The notes under the pieces are model-generated. The model saw only the letters and a program-made list of their open reading frames with translations. It was not told the origin of the DNA and searched no databases. The position numbers and the translations under genes are program-made. Of a stretch of 64,000 nucleotides of DNA, positions 9,422-19,203 are shown in pieces (the stretch's first letter is position 1; the number at the start of each line of letters is the position of its first letter). The DNA is from Zygosaccharomyces rouxii. Its lineage: Eukaryota; Ascomycota; Saccharomycetes; Saccharomycetales; Saccharomycetaceae. The stretch is from positions 434,001-498,000 of the forward strand of contig NC_012990.1 in assembly GCF_000026365.1 (NCBI RefSeq), given 5' to 3'.

Positions 9422-9739
9422 ATGTCTACTCTTCTAAGATCCGCCAAGTCCATTGCCCCCCTATTGGACCGTGTTCTTGTTCAAAGAATCAAGGCCCAAC
9501 CAAAGACTGCATCAGGTCTTTACTTGCCCGAGAAGAACGTGGAAAAGTTGAACCAAGCTAAGGTTCTTGCCGTAGGTCCTGGTTTTACCGATAACAATGG
9601 TAACAAAGTTACCCCTCAGGTGCAAGCTGGTGATCAAGTGTTGATCCCACAATTCGGTGGATCCACCATCAAATTGCAAAGCGACGAAGAGGTTTTGTTG
9701 TTCAGAGACACCGAAATTTTGGCTAAAATTAACGAGTAG
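9422..9739 (+). CDS. HSP10: Mitochondrial chaperonin 10
   Basis: This 105-residue GroES-type co-chaperonin caps the Hsp60 ring in the mitochondrial matrix. The N-terminal strand LLDRVLVQRI is followed by the mobile loop KTASGLYLPE (about 28-37), which contacts Hsp60. The C-terminal motif FRDTEILAKI is typical of the family. Length equals that of S. cerevisiae Hsp10 (YOR020C, 106 residues). The uncleaved N-terminus is rich in Ser, Leu and basic residues, consistent with non-cleavable targeting. It is convergent with PRP3, with 52 bp between the two. A perfect heat-shock element is upstream. Confidence 0.98.
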   Translation: MSTLLRSAKSIAPLLDRVLVQRIKAQPKTASGLYLPEKNVEKLNQAKVLAVGPGFTDNNGNKVTPQVQAGDQVLIPQFGGSTIKLQSDEEVLLFRDTEILAKINE

Positions 9740-9791
9740 GCTCTTTATAATGACGTGCATGTAAATAGAGATTTACCAAATAAACAACGGG

Positions 9792-11051
9792 TCATTTGCC
9801 ATTGATTGACGTTATCAAATGTTCGGCGTTACGCTGTCGCAGTAACTCTTCCATCTCTTGTCTGTCTTGACATATTTTCATGAAAAACGGTCCCCATGAT
9901 GGTCCTTCCCATTCACCTTCCCATACTTTCTCGGCATGGTTTCCGCTCATATCAGCGGTTTCATGTGTCTCTTTGTTCTCAAAAGTTTCATCCCAATGGA
10001 TTCTTCTAGTGACTAGTTTATCATAGAATTTACAGGACTTCTCGCTGCCCACGATAACAATGATTCCGCTACCATTTTCACCAACTCTAAGACATAATCC
10101 TTTTAACGAGAGCTGTTGGGCGTTGGTCTTTAGTTTAAATCTTATACGAGGGTTACTCAAGTTCTGAAATCGGAACACTTTACAATGATCACCAGGAGTT
10201 ATGGTCTCGTTCTTAGCTTTTTTGTTCTGTTGCGCTTCTTCATGTCTAGCGGCATTCATCTCTTCGTGTTTTCTCTTTCTTGATGCTACTTGCTGTCTCA
10301 CAGTCGATTCCCATGCTGTAGGGTCCGTAATGTTTTGGTTATTTTCATAAACGCTCATCATATTCCTCAATGATACTTTGGGCTCAAGTTTCGGTTCCAA
10401 CCCCATCTTAATCCTTGTCTCATGTTCCTCCCGTTGCAATTTCCTTCTATTACGACGAATCCTTTTCTGTTCACTTTTAGTCAAATAAACTTTAGCCACA
10501 GGTCGAGAACTATCAGCTTTTATAGGTACAGGATGTTCGACGTATCTAATGGAAGGACGTTCATCGTCCTCATCCTCACTTTCTTCATCGTCGGCGGCAA
10601 TTGTATCAGCGGTATACTTGGATAAAATGTTTAATTGATCATCTAAAAATGGTTTGTCCCACCATTCCACTATTGGAACTTCTCTAGGTGCAAATTTCTC
10701 TTCGCCAATACTGGTATCTGGCAATTCACCACATTCCACTTTCTTCCTCACCTCTTCTCGACGCTGTGCTTCAAATTCCCTCCTTTTGAGTTCCTGTTCC
10801 TTTTCAGCCTTCAGCAGTTCTCTCTCACGCTCAATATTGGCACTAATTTCACCTTTTTCATGGAATTTTAAACCTTTTTCAAACCTTTTACGTATCTTTT
10901 TATCCTCGACACCATATGTGCTTAAATATGGATTTTGTCCTCGATACTGTCTTCTGATTAGATTTGGGTTGGACGACAATAAGAGAGGATTAATTTCAGT
11001 TTGTAATCCACGGTTACGACCCTTAGCGGAGTCATCTTTCTTTGCTGGCAT
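9792..11051 (-). CDS. PRP3: U4/U6.U5 tri-snRNP splicing factor Prp3
   Basis: This 419-residue protein is a little shorter than S. cerevisiae Prp3 (YDR473C, 469 residues). The N-terminal NPYLSTYG and KFHEKGE motifs lead into the PRP3 domain: a long charged helix about 85-115, the VPIVEWWDKPF motif near 124-134, and the basic KSEQKRIRRNRRKLQREEHE helix near 192-211. The C-terminal ferredoxin-like domain (DUF1115) that binds U4/U6 RNA runs from about 320 to 400 and includes IIVIVGSEKSCKFYDKL and RRIHWDE. It should act in the nucleus to stabilise U4/U6 before spliceosome activation. The order PRP3-JIP4-YDR476C-SNF1 matches S. cerevisiae chromosome IV. Confidence 0.95.
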   Translation of the reverse strand: MPAKKDDSAKGRNRGLQTEINPLLLSSNPNLIRRQYRGQNPYLSTYGVEDKKIRKRFEKGLKFHEKGEISANIERERELLKAEKEQELKRREFEAQRREEVRKKVECGELPDTSIGEEKFAPREVPIVEWWDKPFLDDQLNILSKYTADTIAADDEESEDEDDERPSIRYVEHPVPIKADSSRPVAKVYLTKSEQKRIRRNRRKLQREEHETRIKMGLEPKLEPKVSLRNMMSVYENNQNITDPTAWESTVRQQVASRKRKHEEMNAARHEEAQQNKKAKNETITPGDHCKVFRFQNLSNPRIRFKLKTNAQQLSLKGLCLRVGENGSGIIVIVGSEKSCKFYDKLVTRRIHWDETFENKETHETADMSGNHAEKVWEGEWEGPSWGPFFMKICQDRQEMEELLRQRNAEHLITSINGK

Positions 11052-11164
11052 TGCTTAGATGTGATTTTATGGATAAGGTAATGTTTGAAGATTGATTTTC
11101 ACCATTAAGAAATTTCACCGACTTTAATCTAATTCTAGCCCTAATACACGGAATATATTCAAAA

Positions 11165-11184
11165 ATATATATATATATATATAT
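11165..11184. repeat. (AT)n microsatellite
   Basis: About ten AT dinucleotides lie between the 3' end of JIP4 and the start of PRP3. I see no function for it. Confidence 0.85.
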
Positions 11185-11268
11185 GAAAACTAATGACGCT
11201 AAAAAACAGAAATAACTTCAACAATATCCTTGTAACATCAATCCCTGGTATATATCAGCATATTACCC

Positions 11269-13572
11269 TTACCACCCGAAAAACGACCTCTTCTTCTTGC
11301 CCTCTTGAGGACTTTTCACGCTACTACGTTCACCGTCACTGTCGCTACTGCTGCGTCTACTGTGAGAATGGCTTCTTGAGCCGCTAGGGATTAAAAATGA
11401 TAATAACCCACCACCACCGCTGCTTTTCTTGGAATGACGATTACGACGTGATGAAGAAGAACGAGATCCTGGCACTGATCCCGATGAATGTATTGGCAAT
11501 AATGAATTTGAATCATTGGATTTAACTCTTGCCACGTTATTAGCACTTACAACCTTACGCAATGGTACCGTACCATCCCCAGTACTAACCCTGCGTAGTT
11601 CTTCCTCATTATAAGGCTTTCCCGCGCCATCTATTTGATTGTAGGAGTAAGATTGTGAGCCTAAAGAAGGACGAGCCACGTCCAGATAGCCTTTACCACG
11701 AGAATTACCCAACGCCTTATTACCATCCTTGGCATTTACATTTGGGGCAAACTTAATTTGACCAGAACGAGGTTTTCGGCGAGGGGCAGTTGAACGCTTG
11801 TGATGATCAGGGCTGTCAGGGCCTGGCGTATCGAGAACGTCAAGCATCGATTTTTTAGAATTGGGTAAAACTCTAGTACTTCCAGTGATAACTCTCTTCA
11901 ATTGATTTAGCTCTTCACCTTCATCGCCTTTGAAATCCTCTTCAGTGATACTCTTTAGTTCTTCAGAAAATTCCAATGTTTCCTTAATGATACTATCCAG
12001 GGCTCCCACTTTCTTCTGGGCATAATCTAACTTATCATTGGATTCAACACTCTGCAATTCCTTCATCATATTTTTTCTATGTATTAGTCTAGCCGAACTT
12101 AATTTTTCACTTACTGTCATATCATCTTTATCAGAATAATCGCCACTGTCTTCACCACTATCATCATCAGTATCATAGTCAACGCTACTCTTTTCGGCGC
12201 TAGAATAATTTAATACTAACGAATCTCTGGAATCAAAATTGGATGGTTCAGTCTTCGTTCTACTCAAAGTCTCCATGGTAAGAGGAGAAGGTTTTAATTC
12301 TTCAGCAGTTATACCGCCCACGTCTGTAACCTTTGGTAAAAATTCTCTTTCCATTTTTGCTTCAAAATCGTACAATCTCTTTGCTGGCACGATAAATACT
12401 GGGACGGAGAACTTGGTACAAAGAACATCCTTAAGAAACCTAGATTTGTAAACAACCAATTTATCTGTTCTTTCCCATTTCAAAGTACCTTCAACACAGA
12501 AATCTGGTGTGTAGCAGTTGACTGCATCTACCATAACTTTCTTAGTCTTCCCAACAACTACATCCACGGTAATCTTTACGGCTAATTTGGGTGGCAATAT
12601 AACTTTAATGTACTCAAATATATCCATAATCTTACTTTCCACATCATATCTATTATAACCAGATGACCATCCGATAAAGTTTTGATGGATCGTTTCATTT
12701 TCCCCACTATTAGGTCCTACAGATAACGATCTGTATTGAGAACTTCCACCTCGAATCTTCGATCTTGACCTGTCATTTACACTGCTTGAAAATCTTGGTA
12801 AACTTGCCACAACAACGATGTAATCAGTATCTTGAGCCAATTGCCGCAGAGCCCAATCTAATGCAACCCAGGTATGACGTCTGCCGCTAATGTGACACAA
12901 AATAGTTCTAGGGTTCGGTAGATGTCCCAATTTTAAATTTAAAACTTTCTCCTTACGTCTCTGTTCCTTGGACAATGGTATAAATCCATCACTACTCATC
13001 ACAGCAGATTTCGTACCTGTTGGAGGGAAAAGAATAGTAGGATATTGAAACCATTTGTATTTTTCATCTAATTTAGCAGCAAAATATGCCTTTTTTTCGT
13101 TCCACAAATGGTGCCATTGATTTTTTGACTTTGTCAATATCAAGGCATCGTTAAAGATTGCAGGTTCACTGGGGTAATCAACTCTAACAATTTTACCATT
13201 TTCCGACCTTTTGAAAGATTCCGCCAGAGACTTATGGGTCAACCTTTTATTCTGAGATGCCGGTCCTCGTGGTGAATAATAATCGTTATGGGTATTTGCA
13301 ACAGTACGAGCAATTCCTTCATTGCTGCAAAGATCGTCTAATGAGAACTCAGGTGGAATCTGAACACCTGGGAAATCCGCTAATGGGTCATCTAATGCAC
13401 TGCTACCCAGTGTTAATGGCACCGTATTGAATGAAACACACGGACGGAATTGCCTCTCATCATTAGGATTGTATTTGGGATGCTTGGCGTTGACCTCGGA
13501 CAAATCAGCATAGAGTTTAATATGTCTATAAGCATTCTTCAAAACGTCATCGTTATCATTTTGCACAGACAT
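11269..13572 (-). CDS. JIP4: Usp-domain protein, JIP4/YOR019W family
   Basis: The first ATG (13572) gives 767 residues; the frame also extends two codons upstream to a GTG. A universal-stress-protein-like nucleotide-binding fold is suggested from about 222 to 410, starting with RTILCHISGRRHTWVALDWAL and including VDVVVGKTKKVMVDAVN. Disordered acidic and Ser-rich segments follow. The C-terminus is a basic Ser/Arg-rich tail with His and Ser clusters ending in KKKRSFFGW. S. cerevisiae has two ohnologues, Jip4 (YDR475C, 876 residues) and YOR019W (730 residues), next to PRP3/SNF1 and HSP10 respectively. Here a single gene lies between both sets of neighbours, so it is the unduplicated ancestor. 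Function is not established; cytosolic location is likely. Confidence 0.88.
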   Translation of the reverse strand: MSVQNDNDDVLKNAYRHIKLYADLSEVNAKHPKYNPNDERQFRPCVSFNTVPLTLGSSALDDPLADFPGVQIPPEFSLDDLCSNEGIARTVANTHNDYYSPRGPASQNKRLTHKSLAESFKRSENGKIVRVDYPSEPAIFNDALILTKSKNQWHHLWNEKKAYFAAKLDEKYKWFQYPTILFPPTGTKSAVMSSDGFIPLSKEQRRKEKVLNLKLGHLPNPRTILCHISGRRHTWVALDWALRQLAQDTDYIVVVASLPRFSSSVNDRSRSKIRGGSSQYRSLSVGPNSGENETIHQNFIGWSSGYNRYDVESKIMDIFEYIKVILPPKLAVKITVDVVVGKTKKVMVDAVNCYTPDFCVEGTLKWERTDKLVVYKSRFLKDVLCTKFSVPVFIVPAKRLYDFEAKMEREFLPKVTDVGGITAEELKPSPLTMETLSRTKTEPSNFDSRDSLVLNYSSAEKSSVDYDTDDDSGEDSGDYSDKDDMTVSEKLSSARLIHRKNMMKELQSVESNDKLDYAQKKVGALDSIIKETLEFSEELKSITEEDFKGDEGEELNQLKRVITGSTRVLPNSKKSMLDVLDTPGPDSPDHHKRSTAPRRKPRSGQIKFAPNVNAKDGNKALGNSRGKGYLDVARPSLGSQSYSYNQIDGAGKPYNEEELRRVSTGDGTVPLRKVVSANNVARVKSNDSNSLLPIHSSGSVPGSRSSSSRRNRHSKKSSGGGGLLSFLIPSGSRSHSHSRRSSSDSDGERSSVKSPQEGKKKRSFFGW

Positions 13573-14059
13573 CTTCACGGTCTCTATCCCAACTGGCTTC
13601 CTAATTCTCTTGTTCTGTTTTTACTGTTCTTCAATTGTGAACAAAAGTGTAATTACTCTTGCAGCGTTAGTCGTCCTTTTACAGTTAGGGGAACGCTTGA
13701 ATGCAGTAAAATTCAAGTAAAAGACCGAAGAGCGACAATCAGATAAAATTTAGACAATACAAAGGAAGGAGTCAAACTTCAGTGGCTTATCTTGATTATT
13801 ATGAATATGTTTTTGTGACGAACACTTCTTGTAACTACTACTACTACTGCTACTGCCACTCATGTTGTATTACCGATGTTAACCGCTACTACTGTTTTTT
13901 TGTTTGTTTTTTTCATTTTATCCAGCATTGTGCCTTTCATCAGGGTCTTACAACTCATTCCTGACTCTTTCATTTCTAGTAAATTCTATCCTGTTACTAC
14001 CTACGTGTTATACACAATTCTATATTTACAGCTTTCCGTGCCTCGTTTGCGGTTAAAAA
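13573..14059. other. Intergenic region upstream of JIP4
   Basis: This 487-bp gap holds the JIP4 promoter and the 3' flank of the GTPase gene. It has a short CTA/CTG trinucleotide run near 13834-13862 and T-rich stretches near 13890-13920. No gene or confident site is seen. Confidence 0.5.
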
Positions 14060-14785
14060 TTAGAGTTGGACGATCCAGTCCATCACATCTTTGATGAATC
14101 CACCCGTCTTACAGCTTACTGTGAAAATGGCAATATCTCTGTCTAACGGTAGTGGTTCTGTAGCACTCCCAAACGGTACATGTAGTAAGCGATTTCGCAG
14201 ATCGATACCTAGTTGTTTAGATAGAGACTCTACGCTTTTCAACTGGTGTAGATTTGAAGGTTCCAACTTACAGCATTCAATGGTATCGTAGTTGTAGTCT
14301 GTAAGTAAAGTTTCCGGTAAGCATCTTGTCGAATAATTTTGGTTCGCAATTGCATCAGGAATTGCATCAGTCTTATTGCCCATTATAAGTAGAGGAATCC
14401 TATCATCGTTGGTCATTTGAATTACTTTAGTTAATTTGGTAAATGATTCCTCCAGAGAGTGTAGATCGCTTAAATCTATCATGTATACTATCAAATCCAC
14501 TTTGTCAAAGCATCTTTCCCACAATGGTTGGAATCTCGTTTGGCCTGCTAAGTCATAAACATTGACCGAGTTATTACCTAGCGTAAACTTCTCTGATTGA
14601 ATGCCCAATGTGGGGACAGTGTCGACTTGAAATGGTTTCCCGCTAAGCAACTGAACAAACGTCGTCTTACCGGAATTTTGTAATCCAATTACAGCTATAC
14701 TAAGTTCCTTTTGGAAAAGGAAGATTGAAGCCACTTTATACCAAATGTGTTCGAACCATGACTTCAAACACCCCCAATCCATCAT
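14060..14785 (-). CDS. ARL8-like small GTPase (no S. cerevisiae counterpart known)
   Basis: This 241-residue protein is an Arf/Arl-family GTPase. G1 is GLQNSGKT (34-41), switch I contains TVPTLG (57-62), G3 is DLAGQ with RFQPLWER after it (78-91), G4 is NKTD (137-140) and G5 is SCK (224-226). Gly2 needed for Arf myristoylation is absent. The N-terminal helix, the FQKELSIAVIGLQNSGKTTF start and the WER after switch II are hallmarks of Arl8, a lysosome/vacuole GTPase of animals, plants and many fungi. An insertion of about 65 residues (148-213) separates G4 from G5, unlike canonical Arl8 of about 186 residues. S. cerevisiae has Arf1-3, Arl1, Arl3, Cin4 and Sar1 but, as far as I know, no Arl8. 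It lies between JIP4 and YDR476C. Two adjacent ATGs (14785, 14782) could start it. Confidence 0.85.
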   Translation of the reverse strand: MMDWGCLKSWFEHIWYKVASIFLFQKELSIAVIGLQNSGKTTFVQLLSGKPFQVDTVPTLGIQSEKFTLGNNSVNVYDLAGQTRFQPLWERCFDKVDLIVYMIDLSDLHSLEESFTKLTKVIQMTNDDRIPLLIMGNKTDAIPDAIANQNYSTRCLPETLLTDYNYDTIECCKLEPSNLHQLKSVESLSKQLGIDLRNRLLHVPFGSATEPLPLDRDIAIFTVSCKTGGFIKDVMDWIVQL

Positions 14786-14959
14786 ACTTCTCCTACTTCT
14801 ACTACATTAATTGTATTTAGATACACACACTATCAGCATAAAATTTCGTAAACTTTATCAACGTTTACAACGTCATCGGAAGTACATACGTGAGAATCTC
14901 GAGAAACAAACAAAAGTCTTCTAGAAAGAAATAAAAAAATACAGAAACAAAAACATAAA

Positions 14960-15613
14960 TCAATTCTCTATATTACCGGTTGCTTCAACTCTTGCTGCCA
15001 TCCTTGATAATCTTTTCACAGGTGCAAAACCTTCCAATATGCCAAATAAATACCATTCTATGAGGAAGTCCGGTGGAACTCTATAAAACTGCAATTTAGG
15101 TCTTAAAAAGATCAACGTTTCTGCTAAGTGCATTAAAACTTCTAACAACATTATAGTCCTTAGGATAACATCGTTATCCAGCCATTGGCGGATGTGTAAT
15201 GGTATTGGTAACCAGTATAATAGGGGACGGAACTTGTAACACAGCATAGGCAAAAAAACGCCCAAGAGAACCAAGTATTCAATGAACGATTGTGGGTATA
15301 CCATATCATTAATTTGGAAATGAGCTAGATGACGTTTTGCGGCGGCTTCACGAGCCATACGATTTAATCTAGCTGTTGCCTCAGAACGATCTTCTAAAGG
15401 TGGCTCAAATATAATTATCTTTTCAATATCGTATTCTATATCTTTATGGTTGAAAAGAATCGTCATACATTGTGAATCAAGATTCAGTAACCGCACATTC
15501 AGAACCTTCTCAGAGGAAGACACACCTCCAAATACGTAGAGGTAGTCCTCTAAAGCCAACTTGTGCTTCTTGTTCATATTTGCTAATAAATCCTGGACAT
15601 TACCAACAGCCAT
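14960..15613 (-). CDS. ER membrane protein of the YDR476C family (DUF2470)
   Basis: This 217-residue protein begins with a DUF2470-like segment (MNKKHKLALEDYLYVFGG, about 13-30), which in other proteins resembles a heme-utilisation or FMN-binding fold. A basic helix (about 80-95) follows. Two or three hydrophobic segments occupy about 106-140 and 150-172. Length and motif match S. cerevisiae YDR476C (224 residues), an ER membrane protein of unknown function. It occupies the same position next to SNF1. Nothing in the sequence reveals a catalytic role. Confidence 0.85.
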   Translation of the reverse strand: MAVGNVQDLLANMNKKHKLALEDYLYVFGGVSSSEKVLNVRLLNLDSQCMTILFNHKDIEYDIEKIIIFEPPLEDRSEATARLNRMAREAAAKRHLAHFQINDMVYPQSFIEYLVLLGVFLPMLCYKFRPLLYWLPIPLHIRQWLDNDVILRTIMLLEVLMHLAETLIFLRPKLQFYRVPPDFLIEWYLFGILEGFAPVKRLSRMAARVEATGNIEN

Positions 15614-16808
15614 GATGCTAGACGAGACAGATAGCTCCTATATGCTCCAATTCCGTTTGCCACTGGTGTAACTATGAATGGTCCCTTGTGTCTACTGATG
15701 TCCTTGATGAGAGCCAGAGCTCAACAATTGAGGTAGTCACGTGAATAAGCGTCACGTGGTACACCATGCACCAATTGTTCAACCCGTTCGTTATTGGAAC
15801 TATGTATGAGTGCATAATAATATTGAGCACTTCTAGATTGCAAATAAGTCCTCCGCAATACTCATTCTACACCATCATGAATTTTATGCGAGCCCCGCTT
15901 ATGCAATGATTTACGGAGATTTACGCCTGAACATCAAAAAAAAAGACCATGGGGCCAAAAGGAAAGGACAGTCCCTGCTAAGCAACATCGCAAAAAGAGC
16001 CCGAGGACTGTATGGCACTAATGAATTGGTACCTACAGATGGGCGCTGTACCTGGAAGGCATCCTACACCACAGCGGGTGCCATTCAAAGTAGGACGGTT
16101 AAAACATCAGTAGTAAACCCCGAAAGGGGCAGTTGATTAATGGCAGAACATGGCCATATTCTATCCAGCACTAAGGGTCTTACTCCCTTATCCCGCAGCA
16201 CACCCTTGCAAGAAGCTTCCTTACCTGTGCCTATTCTATACCCTTCTCCCGTGTCTTGATGCACCCAACCCTCCCTCCCAATCTTCATCTTGCGGCTGCG
16301 ATAATCGTCGCAGTACTGATTAAGGTACATACCAAGGGTCTCTCCAAGACAGAATAGACCACCAAATGCGTACTAGATAACTGGTCCTTTAGGGCTCTAA
16401 TGACTAGTCCATGTGTCATGTGACAGGTTCCCCATGATTTTTCCCAATAATGATTTCACTTTTTGCCCTTGAAGAAAGCAACTAAACACACTACATACAA
16501 GCAAATAAAGTGCAAAAGAAGCCCTTCAGATATTGCATCGATAGGGAATTGTTGTGGCGAGGATTATTACTGCAGAAATCGACTAAACGTCTAGTATACT
16601 TTGTAATAGAATCTTGTTACAAGACGTTTTTCGGCCTCTCCTCTCGTTCGTTCAAATAAAAGGAAAGTTTTAGTTTGAACAACAACGATAAAAAGAACAA
16701 AGGTACGCATTAAAAAGGACAGGATCACGCTAGAAAAGAGTTGAGCTCTGCAAACTTAGTTTACAACTTTTACACAAGAACTCACAGTTTTATTTGCATT
16801 CGGTTAAT
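15614..16808. other. Long intergenic region upstream of SNF1, possible structured element
   Basis: This 1.2-kb divergent region separates YDR476C and SNF1. Two CACGTG boxes are at 15738-15743 and 15753-15758, close to YDR476C. The part at about 15890-16340 is less AT-rich than a usual promoter and has a 76-codon ATG frame (15906-16136) without recognisable homology. Within it, near 16118-16129, CCCCGAAAGGGG can form a stem of four G-C pairs closed by a GAAA tetraloop. This could be a small RNA, a gene relic or simply a long SNF1 leader; I cannot decide. Confidence 0.35.
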
Positions 16809-18704
16809 ATGAACGGTTCGGCTGCTGTAAGTAGTTCAGGGACCGGAAGCAGCTCAGAGAGACACCATCGTCATCATCACCATAGGCATCATCATCATGG
16901 TCAAGGAAATGGTCATTCTCAACAAAATTTGTTGGCAGATGGTTCTCACATCGGTAACTATCAGATAGTCAAGACTCTAGGTGAAGGATCTTTTGGTAAA
17001 GTCAAGCTGGCGTATCACATTACTACTGGCCAAAAAGTGGCTCTGAAGATAATAAACAAGAAGGTACTGGCCAAGAGTGATATGCAGGGACGTATTGAAA
17101 GGGAAATTTCGTATCTTAGACTGCTGAGGCATCCTCATATCATTAAACTTTACGATGTGATTAAATCTAAGGACGAAATCATTATGGTTATTGAGTACGC
17201 GGGCAACGAGTTGTTCGACTACATTGTACAAAGGGATAAAATGAGTGAGGAAGAAGCTCGCAGGTTCTTCCAACAGATTATCAGTGCTGTGGAGTACTGC
17301 CACAGACACAAGATTGTTCACAGAGATTTGAAGCCCGAGAACTTGCTTTTGGATGAACATTTGAATGTTAAGATCGCGGATTTTGGTCTTTCGAACATTA
17401 TGACGGACGGAAATTTCCTGAAGACATCGTGTGGTTCACCTAATTATGCCGCACCGGAAGTGATCAGTGGGAAACTGTATGCTGGACCAGAAGTGGACGT
17501 TTGGTCATCAGGTGTAATTCTTTATGTGATGCTTTGTCGTAGACTACCATTTGACGATGAGAGTATACCGGTTTTGTTCAAAAATATTAGCAATGGTGTT
17601 TACACTCTACCAAAGTTTTTATCCGAAGGAGCGGCTGGTTTGATTAAGCGTATGCTTATCGTGAATCCGTTGAACAGAATTAGCATTTTAGAGATAATGC
17701 AGGACGACTGGTTTAAAGTAGGTTTACCAACTTATTTGATTCCACCAGAATTAAAGCAGCAAGAGCAGGAACAACAGCAGCAGCAGGAACAACACGATGA
17801 CGGTACAAAGAACAATAGTGAAGAAATTGACGATGAATTGGTTACTGCACTTTCCAAGACTATGGGCTACGATAGGGATGAAATTTATGAGTCTTTAGAG
17901 AGTCGTGATAGAACCTCGGTTTTAAATGAAATTAGAGAGGCTTACATGTTAATCAAGGAGAATAAATCGTTGATCAAAGATTTGAAGTCTGACAGAGATC
18001 GGAGCGATGAGTTGGATACATTTTTGGCGCAATCACCACCAACCTTCCAACAACGAGGTGATCAAAATTTACCACCGGTCCCCCCACTACAACTGCAGAG
18101 TTCTCCGCAACAGCATCAGCCAAATGTATCTAGAAAAATTGCAACCCAGCAGAGGGCTTACAATGTAGCACCATTCAACGATACAAATAATGAAGAAGAT
18201 TCAACAATTTCCATCCTGCCCACGTCTCTTCCTCAAATTCACCGAGCTAATATGTTAGCTCAAGGTTTACCGGCAGCATCAAAAATTTCACCATTGGTAA
18301 ACAAAAAATCAAAGACGAGGTGGCATTTCGGTATCAGATCGAGATCTTATCCATTAGATGTCATGGGCGAAATATACATAGCCTTAAAGAATTTAGGTGC
18401 TCAGTGGGCAAAACCTTCGGAAGAAGATCTTTGGACTATTAGGGTTCGTTGGAAATACGATGTGGGACAAAACCATAATGAGCGCATTCCAGATCTAATG
18501 AAAATGGTTATTCAACTGTTTCAAATCGAAACTAATAACTATTTGGTAGATTTTAAATTCGATGGTTGGGAGAGTAGTAGTGGTGAAGTAGCCCATAATC
18601 CAAATTTATCCGAGGATGAAATGAGTACTTTCTCAGCATACCCATTCTTACATCTTACTACAAGACTCATCATGGAATTAGCAGTCAACAGTCAAGGTGG
18701 ATGA
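16809..18704 (+). CDS. SNF1: AMP-activated protein kinase catalytic subunit Snf1
   Basis: The first ATG in frame is at 16809, giving 631 residues; the frame is also open five codons upstream to a TTG. The N-terminus has a His-rich tract as in S. cerevisiae Snf1 (YDR477W, 633 residues). The kinase domain spans about 48-300: GEGSFG (58-63), ATP-binding Lys80, HRDLKPEN with catalytic Asp near 173, DFGL, and activation-loop Thr206 in LKTSCGSPNY, the target of upstream kinases Sak1/Tos3/Elm1 in S. cerevisiae. A short Q-rich linker precedes the UBA-like autoinhibitory domain (about 340-390). The C-terminal regulatory domain (about 505-631) should bind Snf4 and the beta subunits. It controls glucose derepression and stress metabolism. 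Confidence 0.98.
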   Translation: MNGSAAVSSSGTGSSSERHHRHHHHRHHHHGQGNGHSQQNLLADGSHIGNYQIVKTLGEGSFGKVKLAYHITTGQKVALKIINKKVLAKSDMQGRIEREISYLRLLRHPHIIKLYDVIKSKDEIIMVIEYAGNELFDYIVQRDKMSEEEARRFFQQIISAVEYCHRHKIVHRDLKPENLLLDEHLNVKIADFGLSNIMTDGNFLKTSCGSPNYAAPEVISGKLYAGPEVDVWSSGVILYVMLCRRLPFDDESIPVLFKNISNGVYTLPKFLSEGAAGLIKRMLIVNPLNRISILEIMQDDWFKVGLPTYLIPPELKQQEQEQQQQQEQHDDGTKNNSEEIDDELVTALSKTMGYDRDEIYESLESRDRTSVLNEIREAYMLIKENKSLIKDLKSDRDRSDELDTFLAQSPPTFQQRGDQNLPPVPPLQLQSSPQQHQPNVSRKIATQQRAYNVAPFNDTNNEEDSTISILPTSLPQIHRANMLAQGLPAASKISPLVNKKSKTRWHFGIRSRSYPLDVMGEIYIALKNLGAQWAKPSEEDLWTIRVRWKYDVGQNHNERIPDLMKMVIQLFQIETNNYLVDFKFDGWESSSGEVAHNPNLSEDEMSTFSAYPFLHLTTRLIMELAVNSQGG

Positions 18705-19203
18705 ACTCGCCGGGCAAACTTATTAATACGTAAGAGTGAAAGAGAGTATATGAACTCTTTGCCTTACTTTTTTGCTAGCAGCGAATTTATTCGAGTACAA
18801 ACACAGTGAAATGACCAAGGGACATGCTGGAGAGGAAGATATTAAAAAAAAATTCTTAGCGACGTTTATATAGATGCCTTCAATAAGAGAGATGTCTTCA
18901 AATATCTAAAAACAAGTACTATTACTATTACACCGATATGTGACGATTGTGCCTTGTATTCGGGTAATTCTCTCTACGGAGCGCCCTTCCGCAATGGGAA
19001 AATTGTCAATAATAAAGAAGGTTTGGTGCAAAGAACGTTTGCATCAGTTTCCTTGAAAACGTTTACTAGTACTATTGATACAGTTACCGTTCTTTTTGGT
19101 ATTGATTTAGGTTAAAGTTTAGGCACAGGCGTTATTAAGTTTATTCAACTTTGGATCGATTGCTTAGCATTTGGTCCAGTACGTCTCAAATACAAAATAA
19201 AAT
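18705..19203. other. Intergenic region between SNF1 and the sirtuin gene
   Basis: This 499-bp AT-rich gap holds the SNF1 3' flank and the promoter of the sirtuin gene. I see no coding frame, RNA fold or confident factor site. Confidence 0.5.

Noticed and set aside
15738..15758. Centromere CDEI elements (CACGTG)
   Set aside because: No very AT-rich CDEII followed by a CDEIII core is present; these are ordinary CACGTG promoter boxes.
16794..16808. Upstream extension of SNF1 from a TTG
   Set aside because: Non-ATG start with no conservation; the ATG at 16809 gives the expected length. The same reasoning applies to TTG/GTG extensions of JIP4, BUB3, RKM4, the YMR226C homologue, RDL1, RDL2, TRS130 and SKY1.
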